Shown here: positions 49,501 to 58,600 of the stretch, piece by piece
Position numbering within the stretch: position 1 is the stretch's first letter
Layout: every line of letters begins with the position of its first letter
NCBI GenBank assembly: GCA_016858145.1
Contig: JAEHOE010000005.1
Location: 124,001 to 188,000 of the forward strand
Reading direction: 5' to 3'
Length of the DNA stretch: 64,000 nucleotides
DNA from: Edaphochlamys debaryana
Taxonomy: Eukaryota > Chlorophyta > Chlorophyceae > Chlamydomonadales
Program-made: the position numbers and the translations under genes
The notes under the pieces: model-generated
Databases searched by the model: none
What the model saw: only the letters and a program-made list of their open reading frames with translations
Told to the model about the DNA's origin: nothing

Positions 49501-50720
49501 GGGGGCGGAGGAATGGAGCTTGGGGGAGGGGGCGGAGGTATGGAGCTTGGGGGAGGGGGCGGAGGAATGGAGCTTTGCGGAGGGGGCGGGGGAATGGAGC
49601 TTTGCGGAGGGGGCGGAGGAATGGAGCTTTGCGGAGGTGGCAGCGGGGTTGTACCGGTGCTGCGTGGTGGAGGGGGCGGAGGTATGGAGCTTGGGGGAGG
49701 GGGCGGAGGTATGGAGCTTGGGGGAGGGGGCGGAGGAATGGAGCTTGGGGGAGGGGGCGGAGGTATGGAGCTTGGGGGAGGGGGCGGAGGTATGGAGCTT
49801 GGGGGAGGGGGCGGAGGTATGGAGCTTGGGGGAGGGGGCGGAGGAATGGAGCTTTGCGGAGGGGGCGGCGGGGTTGTACCGGTGCTGCGTGGTGGAGGGG
49901 GCGGAGGTATGGAGCTTGGGGGAGGGGGCGGAGGTATGGAGCTTGGGGGAGGGGGCGGAGGAATGGAGCTTGGGGGAGGGGGCGGAGGAATGGAGCTTTG
50001 CGGAGTGGGCGGAGGAGTTGTACCGGTGCTGCGTGGTGGAGGGGGCGGCGGAATGGTCGACTGGCCTGTAGACGAGGGAGGGGAAAAGGCAGTGAATAGC
50101 GAACGAGGCTTTAGGTGTAATGGATCTCATGTAGGTCCTGTAGGTCCTGCTTGATTCAGGGCACTCAGCCAAAGCGAGAGTGGTGAGCGGCAGTCCGTCG
50201 CCACAGTCGCCGCCGGCGGCGCGCTTCCAGGCAGGGGGAGTGCCGTGGGGGAACCGGAGGGAATGGGGGGAGTGGGGGGAGTGCAACCCTCTGGCGCATC
50301 ATATATCTTTCTATCATGCAGCCTCTTCAGGGGTTTTGGGGCTTGCCGCGCATGCTATGGGGAGGAAGTTTCGGGCATGCAGCTCCGTCCACGAATTACA
50401 CAAAGGGCAGGGCAGAGAAGGCAGGACAGGGCCACACATCGTCAGCTAGGCGTCCTCCCGTTCAGGCCTTTCGACGTGTGCATCACGGGCCCCTCACTGC
50501 TCTGCTTACCATCCACTGCACTCCAGTAAGCAGGCAGCAGGAGTACTAGGAGCAGGAGGGCCGCGGTCGATGTTGATGGGGGCGCGAAGACATGCCCAAC
50601 CAGGCCGCGAGCCCAAAAGCCGCGAGCTGCTGACATGCTACTCATCAAGCTGAAAATGATCCCTGGCTGTCGCCAATGTTTAAACGCGTTCTGGAGCGGC
50701 GGGGACAAGGGCGGGGTCAT
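46505..50720 (-). CDS. hydroxyproline-rich cell-wall type glycoprotein, frameshifted
   Basis: Exon 1 (50720-50510; the start may instead be the Met at 50645) encodes a signal peptide with core STSTAALLLLVLLLPAYWSA. A strong donor (ATG/GTAAGC) joins in phase to the acceptor CTACAG before 50065. Exon 2 runs to TAG at 46505. It is almost wholly Pro/Ser: nine-residue SSIPPPPPP units, a PPSP linker, then about 16 copies of a 30-residue PPSPPPSPPPAPPSPPP-type unit, and a PPPPSPRPP-type tail. Such domains carry hydroxyproline O-glycans in volvocine extracellular-matrix proteins (pherophorins and other HRGPs). The Cys-bearing globular pherophorin domains are not seen. A 9-G run at 49053-49061 puts the upstream and downstream Pro frames out of register by one base, which is a real lesion or a homopolymer sequencing error. 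Confidence 0.6.
47395..47510. repeat. 12-bp tandem array
   Basis: About eight to nine copies of GGATGGCGGAGG lie head to tail inside the Pro-rich gene. On the minus strand they encode a four-residue Pro/Ser motif. Confidence 0.85.
47511..49000. repeat. 90-bp tandem array, about 16.5 copies
   Basis: The same 90-bp unit repeats with very few substitutions (a handful of T/C changes in the GGTGGAGGAGATGGTGG segment). It encodes a 30-residue Pro/Ser unit on the minus strand. The near-identity suggests recent expansion or gene conversion. Confidence 0.95.
49390..50065. repeat. 27-bp tandem array with interspersed longer unit
   Basis: Many copies of a 27-bp unit (minus-strand SSIPPPPPP) are broken four times (near 49480, 49650, 49880 and 50020) by a segment containing TTGTACCGGTGCTGCG, encoding RSTGTT. 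The result is a higher-order repeat. Confidence 0.9.
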
Positions 50721-53200
50721 GCGTCACTCAATCATCAAGCGTTTCAGTTTTGCTGCATCAGTTGTGGCAACAAGCATCAGAGACGCTGGTTCGGGTTCTT
50801 GGGCTTATGTCATGGGAAGGCCGCCGTTCACGCGTACGCGTGCGCGGGAAAGCAAGTAACTACTGAGGCGACCGCTCACTTGTGAGTTGCGTCCTCGATC
50901 AAGTTATGTTCATCTTTCAAGCTATTAGCATGGCAATGCTGTCAAAGGTGACCTTTAGGGTGTGAGTGCGCGCCAGAGTGCGCGCGATGGACGGCCGATC
51001 GAGCGAGGACGATCGCTCGCTGGCAACATACGGTGTGTGCCGTAGCCTGTGTCCAGCCTGTCCAGCCTGCACGGAAAAGGACCGTTAATGTGTGAATGAT
51101 GAAGCGGTGCAGTGCAGTGTGCGGCTGCTGCTCGTCCTGCGGCGGTTAACTCGCAGATTAATATGTCTCCTTCTGACAGCGTAAGCAGCAGGCTTCAATG
51201 ATAAACTAGTGCCAAATTATTAGTTACTGGAAGCTGCGGAATCGGTTTCAACTGACACTCGAGTAGTGCGGCCTTCCTAACTCTAGCAGCTCGCGCGAAG
51301 CCCCCGCCCCGCCCCGCCTCGACCCGCCCCGCCCTGGGCTGGCTGGGTGGCGGGTGAGTTGGGTGGGGGACTCGGCAGAGGTTCGTCGGCGGCGGGCTCG
51401 GCGGCGGTGGGCTGCTGGGACGAGCACGGCGAAGCGCGGGACGCCGTGTTCGAGCGGCTGCGTGCGGGGCGGCCGATCGAGGGGGGCTGGCCGACCCGGT
51501 CTCACTTCCCAGGGGGGTCATGTCCAGACTTTGGACCCCCTGACGACGAGACAACCAGACTCGGACTAGAGTGCCGTACAGCCCGGGTCGTGGTTTGGGG
51601 GTCAGGACACCCATCTGGCCTCCCCCGCTGGCGCCAATCGGCTCCAATAGCCTGCTTATGGTCTAGGGGTGACATGTGCCGCTTTGGGACGCCTGGTTCG
51701 GTCGCTACGGCGAGCTACGGAGGGGAACTGAGGGGGCCTGGATTGCGCTCGCCTGCGGCTTTGGGCCAGCCCCTATCGTCCCCAAGGCTTTCAGGTCATC
51801 ACATATGTGTCTCACGCCTCTCCTTGAGGGGGCAAGTGCCCCAGAACCGCGACATGCGAGAGAGCATTTCGCGAGAATCCCAGCGACTAGGCAACAGCAG
51901 GCCGCTCCCGCATTCGCAACATTTGGGAAGGTCGGGAGTTCGGACATGGCCGGGTGTATGGCACGGGCGGAAGTGGGCCCGTGTCGCGTGTGCCGAAGCT
52001 AACGCTGGTGGCGGAGCAGGTGACGTGGAGGACAGTTGACTTGCCGCCTCGGGGACTGAGGGATGAAGGCGTTGGGGCCGTGTGACGCTGGAGGGGGGAG
52101 TTAGTCTCACGTGCGCTCAGGAGTCAGGACGCTAGCTGCTGGGCCCCGCAGCAGCGGTGGCCTTTGTACAACGCAGGAAAGCAGGGCCACACTTAATGAG
52201 TACCCACAAAATTTTTTTTTGTGGCCCAGTCGTGTGGATTGCTGCCCTAGGATCGTTCTGCACGCCCGGTGGTGCCCAGGATCTAGCGTGTGAAGACGCT
52301 GACTCTGGTCTCGCCTCAGGGAGCGGGCTCGGGACGTCTCAAGCGCGGGTCTCGTGACGCAGGGGTATTGCGCACGTCGAAGTGGGACTTAGGTTTGGGA
52401 AGTGATGCAGCGGAAGCGTATAGCGTGACGGGGTCAAAGGGGTGTGAGCTGACGGAAAGGGGGGGGATGGAGCAGCGGCGCGGGGCTGCTGCGGCGAAGA
52501 CCTGGCTGGGCTGAGGGCCCGCAGGGTTTAGCGTGTGATCGGGTAGGAAGCCAATGCGCTCGCCTCCGCTCGCGCACTGATGCAGGCGAGGAGCGGGGAG
52601 CGTGTCCTGTGGCGCTAGTGCGAGCGCTGAAGGGGACACGAGACAAACACAGCCGGCTGCGGGGCAGGCAGGCTGAGTGGGGGCAGGGACCAGGGGTCCG
52701 TGCCTGACGCCTCTGGGAACAGGGCGCGGGGCTCCAGGTCGGAGACAGAAGTGAGCTCTCAGATTACAGAGGGCTCGGCAGGATAGTACTTGGCAATAAA
52801 GCCGCAGAATAGCGAGTCAGGGCAGGTTTACGCTCCAGACGATCACGGTTTTGGATCCGGGGCTTACCCCATCCGTCACCGGTCACTCCTTATGTACTCC
52901 CGGGCAATCGCATAAGGCCCCTTTGAAGGCTTCACGCACTACCGCACAACCACATCAATCAACCCAAACCACAATTGCCGTGACCACCAAACACCTCCGA
53001 GCGTCAACAACCACACACCCTCTTCCCCCTTGGCCCTCGCCACCCATCTTGCATGGTCCAGATCCACTTGCAATATTGTACACAGGCCGCAGATGTGCTC
53101 CCGACCGCTCAGCCCTCACGACCACACACCCTTATCCCACATACGGTGCCCTTCCACTCGTCCCAGGGTATCCAGGGCGCCTCGCTCGCCACAAAGACAA
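50721..53200. other. 2.5-kb region without a supported gene
   Basis: It lies between the start of the Pro-rich gene and the retroelement. An open plus-strand frame at 51347-52039 (230 codons) has no recognised family and only partly gene-like composition, so I do not call it. A T10 run occurs at about 52212. The part next to the Pro-rich gene presumably holds its promoter. Confidence 0.4.
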
Positions 53201-53467
53201 CTAGTGGTCCAGGGGACCCTTGCTTACTCAGTGGTACACGTGTCATTGCTCCAGGCCACACGCCACACACACCACGCCGCATGTCACGGAATGCCGTAGA
53301 AACTTAGAAGTGCACCCCCGACTTGTCAATGTGCGTGCCCTGCCATGAGCGCATGCCAATCGCTCGTGGGCATGCAAGTGCTATGGTACAGCCGCAAAGT
53401 GCGCGGCACACGCAGGAGCGTGTCGCGTGGACACCCAATCCTCATGTTCAACCACCCTCGTGCAACA
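53201..53467 (-). repeat. 3' LTR (267 bp)
   Basis: A direct repeat identical by eye to 62671-62937. On the element's strand it begins TGTTGCACGAGG and ends GGACCA followed by CTAG, which is also shared, so TG...CA termini are at 53467 and 53205. No clear purine tract lies just upstream on the element strand. Confidence 0.85.
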
Positions 53468-53558
53468 GCTGTACAACGCTGGGGGTAGTTGCGGGGCTGC
53501 ACGTCCCGTCAGCTAGAACCCACGCTGCGGTTGCTCGACCGCTGCATCAACCCGCCCC

Positions 53559-54962
53559 TTACTCGACCATGACCTCCGGGCTCGCCACGGGCGGGTCAGT
53601 CGCCAGGCGCACGCGGCGGGAGCCGATGGAGCGGACCACGCGCAGGTGCCGGCGGGGGTCCTTGACCTTGCCCTTGAACACAACCACCAGCGGAGGGGAG
53701 CTGCCGGGGCCGGGAATGGAGTCAGGGAAGCCGGAGTCGCCGAAGTCCGGGCTGCCGGGCGGCGACGGCGGCACGAAAGGCGGGCAGTCCATCTGCGGCA
53801 CCACCTGGTAGTCCATGGGGCTGGGGAAGGAGGTGGCGAAGGGCGCGGGGCTCTCCTCGAGCGGGTTGAAGGGGGCGTGAGTCATGGGGACCAGGCCGGC
53901 GGAGCAGGTGGGGGAGCCGGGCGGCTCGCACATCTTAGCGTCCGGTGAGGAGAAGGCGCCGAAGGCCTCGACCGTCTCGGGGTCGCAGGGGGCGAACACG
54001 GGGTCGGGGATCTCGTTGCCCAGGTTGGTGTCCATGGGAGCGCCGCCGTTGTCAGCCGCCGGAGAGGAGGCGCTAGGCGGGGGAGGCGGAGGCGGAGGAG
54101 GGTGCTCAGCGAACACAATGCCCGTGGGGGCGTGCATGGGCGGGATCGGCGGGATCAGGGACTGCAGGTGCACGTTGGCCTTAGCCGTGGCCCATGCGCC
54201 CCGCTCAATGGCCTTGGCGACGGCCGTCGAGGAAGGTTTGCCGGAGCTGGGCGCGCAGATGCCGAGGTCCTCGAAGGCGGAGGCGAAGGTGTCGGTCGTG
54301 TTGTACGAGCGGGCCATGTCAAACACCTTGGCGATGTGGGGCGCAATGCGCGGGTCAGTCAGGGCCATGGACAGGCGCTGCACACCGGAGACCACGGTGG
54401 TGAAAGCCTCGTTGGGGGGCAGTATCTCGCCCTCGAAGAACAGGCCCCCGGTGCCCGGCCCAGAGCCCAGGGCGGCCATCATGTACTGAGTCAGCATGAT
54501 GGGGTCTGCGTACGGGAACAGGACCCCGCCGACCAGCGCCGCGAGTACTCCCAGCAGCTCAGCCAGCGACAGACTCTCCTTGGTGACATCGCTGTGGGCC
54601 TTCTCGGCCCGCGCGAGCTGAAGCGACATCTGAGACACCAGATGGTTGAGCGCCACCACGCTCCTTCCGCTCACGTTGAGCTTCTTGAGCAGCCACTTGA
54701 CCGCAGCCGTCTGGGTACCAGTATAGATGAAGTCCTTAGTCAGGGACTTGGGGTCCTTGTCGGCCTCGGCCGCGATGCTGGGCTTGCCGTTGGGCCGGGC
54801 GCGCACCGCCGGGAGGGCCCTCACCAGGCGCACTCCCCTGTAGTTGACAAAACCACGCACACGGACCGACGTCCTAAGCGCGGTGCTCGGGCGGAGCCCA
54901 TGCACACCGGCATCCCTAGCGCTACGGCCGGCGTCAGCCTTCTTGGCGGCGACAGCAAGCAT
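53559..54962 (-). CDS. third ORF of the retroelement, unknown function (467 residues)
   Basis: It lies between pol and the 3' LTR on the element's strand, where env-like genes sit in some retroelements. The N-terminus is basic (MLAVAAKKADAGRSARDAG) and rich in Arg/Ala/Val, resembling an organelle-targeting peptide. A middle helical region contains a hydrophobic stretch (LGVLAALVGGVLFPYADP). A run of nine prolines leads into an acidic, Pro-rich C-terminal half. No protease, nuclease, polymerase, fusion-peptide or Cys-rich envelope feature is visible. It has no nearby TGTAA of its own. It could be an element-specific accessory protein or a captured host gene. I do not recognise the family. Confidence 0.65.
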   Translation of the reverse strand: MLAVAAKKADAGRSARDAGVHGLRPSTALRTSVRVRGFVNYRGVRLVRALPAVRARPNGKPSIAAEADKDPKSLTKDFIYTGTQTAAVKWLLKKLNVSGRSVVALNHLVSQMSLQLARAEKAHSDVTKESLSLAELLGVLAALVGGVLFPYADPIMLTQYMMAALGSGPGTGGLFFEGEILPPNEAFTTVVSGVQRLSMALTDPRIAPHIAKVFDMARSYNTTDTFASAFEDLGICAPSSGKPSSTAVAKAIERGAWATAKANVHLQSLIPPIPPMHAPTGIVFAEHPPPPPPPPPSASSPAADNGGAPMDTNLGNEIPDPVFAPCDPETVEAFGAFSSPDAKMCEPPGSPTCSAGLVPMTHAPFNPLEESPAPFATSFPSPMDYQVVPQMDCPPFVPPSPPGSPDFGDSGFPDSIPGPGSSPPLVVVFKGKVKDPRRHLRVVRSIGSRRVRLATDPPVASPEVMVE

Positions 54963-55634
54963 GATGCGGGTTAGCTAGAAACCTCAGCGCTTCAGAGGCA
55001 ATAATGTTGTCGCGTGTGCAGCGTGTAACGGGTTGCCGGGTTGTGTTGGCGTTTAAGGGTGGCGTTCGGTTGCCCCCTCCTCCGGCGGTCGTTTATTTGC
55101 CACCTGTGCACCAGGCTTGGCCAACCGCCCGTACGGCACGAGCTTGTGAGCTTGCGCGTTGGAGGCTTCTCCAGCACAGACTCCATAGTCGGCACCTTAC
55201 CGCGGGGCGCTATGGGGGCCGGCGTCGCCTACGCGGGGGCGCTGGCAGCGCTGGCGGGTCAGCCCTGGAGAGCGAACACCGCCACCCATGCCCGTTTGCC
55301 CCAGCCGACGCATCCTTAGTCCTCGTGGTTGTGGTCAACGCGTTCGGAGCCTGTCACTTTTCGTTGGTGCGTTGACCAGAAACTTGATGGTTAGTCACGG
55401 GGCGTTTCCAACCTGTGCGCCACACGTGTCCTGTGACTCCCGGTCACCTGGGCGTGCAATGTTGCGACCATCGCGACCGCGCCCCTCAGCACAGCACAGT
55501 TCGCTCAAGGATTGCCTCCCGTCGTCGGATAACTCAAAGTTATGGCCACTTGTCGTGGCGGAAGAGGTCCCTGTCTCGGTCGGTGTCCGGCTTGTCCCGA
55601 CCGTCACCCCGCCCTTCGCCCGCAGGCACCCTGC
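54963..55634. other. spacer between pol and the third ORF
   Basis: 670 bases with no supported coding sequence. It may hold a promoter or leader for the third ORF, or an intron or processing site for a subgenomic transcript. No defining motif was recognised. Confidence 0.4.
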
Positions 55635-58600
55635 CTACAAGCTGGACCGAGGCACGAACAGGAGGTGCGACGCGACGGGAAACATGGTCCCTTGCGCGTC
55701 CTTGACGATGGCATGGGAGCCGTCGGGTGCCCGCCAAAACTGGAACAGGTAGGGTCCCTCACGGTCCTTGGCCATCTTACTATCCCGTCGCTTCAGCTTC
55801 CACACCAAAGCGTCTTGCGGGATGTCGGGCAGCCCTCGAAGCTCGTGCGCCTGCGCTGGCCTGACATTGTATTGTCCCCCGGTCTCCCTTTCCACAGGTC
55901 CAGGGTTCAGGCCTGCCCCTTCAGCTGGCGCACCACCGGCGGCGGCGGGCGCTTCGCGCCTCTGATCCGCCGGACCAATCTCCGGGGCTGACGCGCGTGC
56001 TTGGGTAGGTACGGCGCCCGGGTTGGCACCTTCCCGCTGCTGGGGCTTAGCCAAGGGGGGCTGGGCCGCCTCCTTACCGCGCGGCTTCCGCTGCACAGTC
56101 GCCTGCCGGGCCGCCGCCACTACTTCCTCCCCAAGGGGGTTAACTGGACCCGCCCCTGCCGCCGATCCGTCTTCCGGCTTGCCGGGCTTCTGCCCTCGTT
56201 GCCTGGGCTTGGATTGGTGCCGCCTCTTCTGATACTCCCTTTCCGCCCTCTCCTTCGCCTCAACGTGCCTCTTCTCCGCATCCACCGCCAACCCTTCCAT
56301 GCGCTCTCGCCGTGCCCTCAGGAGCTGGTAGTGCTCGGACGTCCACTCTACACGGACCTGCTCGGGCTCAACTTCCTCCGGCGAGGCCTCCGGGTCTGCC
56401 GGGGGAGCCAGCTCCACAGCCAAGGTGAGCTCGCGCCCAAACATGCACAGAGCAGGGCTCATCTTGGTGACGGCGTGGGCCGCCGTACGATAAGCATAAG
56501 CGGCGTCGTAGCACTTGGCATCCCACTCGGTCTCCTCGGTGATCAACTTGCGGAGAGAATCCAGCAAGGTCCCCACCATGCGTTCCGCCTTCCCGTTGCC
56601 ACGCGGGTTGCTACCGGCCGTGACGTACTGCTTGATGCTGCGGGAGCGCAGCTCGCGTGCGAAGGCCTTGCCCGTGAACTCTGTACCACGGTCTGACACC
56701 ACCACCCTTGGCACGCCATACCGACAGACCCCGTTCTGCCAGAAGGCCGTCCAGACCTCCGCCGCCTTCTTCGTCTTTAGGGGCACTACTTCTACCCAAG
56801 AGCTGAAGCTGTCCACCATGACCAAGCAGTAACGATGCCCGCGCGGCGTCTTCGTCACCGGGCCGAACAGGTCCAAGTGCACCGTATCCAATATCGGTAC
56901 GACCGGAAGGGGGCGAAGCCGAGGATGGCGCAGCAGTTTGTTCTGGTTGCTAGCGCACTCGGGGCACTGACGTAGGCAGGCTTCCACATCCTTGCGCACG
57001 CCGGGCCACCAGAACCGGGCCTGCACGGAGCTGTAGGTTTTGTCAAAGCCCTGATGCCCCTGACTGTGCACCGTGCGCACAATAGACGCGCACTCGGCCG
57101 GCTTGGGGACCTTCCACTTTGAGATCTCCCCGGCTGGAAGCCGTCGCTGCTGGCGCCGCACCTTGTACAGCGTCCCCTCGAGCCACATATAGTTCTCTGC
57201 CCGACGCTCAATCCTCTTGGTCTCCTTGATTGCCCTCTCCAGGCCCATGTTTTCGGGGAAGCTCCAGCGCCCCGTTTGCAGGTAATGGATCAGGGCCGTG
57301 TCTTCCCAGGGCGACCTCTCCGCCCGGGGTTTCGAGGGTCCAGCCTCATCCCCCTCATCCGCCCCTTCTCCCTCCTCAATTTCCAGCTCCACAGCCACAT
57401 CCTCACCCATGCCTTCCCCCTCCTCTTCCTCCCCCTCGTCCTCAGGCCTCCACGACACCACAAGGCTCTCACGGGCCGACCCGCCACTGTCCTCCTCTGC
57501 GCCGGTGCCTTCCGTCGTCAGGTCACTCGGCCCAGGCGCTGCCACCGGGGCCTGCGGCGGCGCAGGGGCCGCAGCGGCTGCGGGGGCTACTGGGGCCGGC
57601 GGTACAAACGGTGCGTGTGGGCCTGGGCACATCCACATGCCCGGCGGCACGTGGGCCAGGGGCGGGTTGAGGCAGAAAGTGTGGAAGGCCTGGGTACACC
57701 CGTAATAGTCACAGAGAAGCAAGGAGTCATCAGGCATCCCTTGACCGCACACGGAGCACCGGATCGCGGGGTTCCAGTCCTCAGGGGACCCTTGCCCCCG
57801 CTCCTCAGAGGTGCCCTCCTTCTCTGGGTCCACGAACCCGGTTAGCAGGCAGCTCCGTCTGCGCTGCCGCTTGGTCTGAGGCCCCCCTTCCCCGTCCCCG
57901 GGGCCGCGTCCTCTTGCCCACAGCGGTGACTGGGGCTCGGTTCCCGGATAGACGGGGACCACTCCTGGTTCCTCACCGCCTGAGGGTGTCTGCGTCCGGT
58001 CATCATCGCCCTCCATGGGGACTGGGCCCTCCGCCTCCCGCGCCACGGGTTGAGTCTGTGGAATGTCCATCCCGTCCACCTCACCCGTACCGTGCTCGGC
58101 GGCGCGCACAGGTGCGTGGGCTGGCTGCGTGAGGGGCACCGGGGCCTCCTCCTCCTCTCTTTCCACGACGGGGCGCCGCGGTGCTCCGGGCGCTGGCACC
58201 CAGGGCACCCGGGGGAAGCGATGGGAGCGGATGCTCGAGCGACCTGTGACGACCCCAGTCTCGTGTGTCATGCCCGCCCGTCGTTCCCTCTCGTCCAACT
58301 CCAGGTTCTCCCTGTGGTGGGCCTTCCCCTCTGCCGCCTCCTCCCGCGCAAGCCGTCGTCCCAGAGCCTGGTTGGCCTGAAGCTGCTGCGGTGAGATGCG
58401 GGGCGCGGGCGGGTTGCCACCCGGCCGGTCATCCGGAGCGTAGTAAGTGTTGCAGTTACGGTTAGCTTCAGAGCGCCCATCAGTCATGTACACCTCCAGA
58501 CCGGTGTGCGCTCCTCCCCACAGGTCCGCCGTACCCTCATCCTCGCCGTCCCCCAAGTCCTCCATCCTGATCGCAGCCACCCCACGGTAGGATACCAGGG

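Noticed and set aside
46522..50286. Minus-strand 1,254-codon ORF (His/Pro/Leu-rich)
   Set aside because: It is a neighbouring frame of the same arrays and lacks the SPPP/SSIPPPPPP pattern. Its N-terminal part covers the predicted intron.
51347..52039. 230-codon plus-strand ORF
   Set aside because: No recognised family, no splice partners, and composition changes along its length. Not enough to call a gene.
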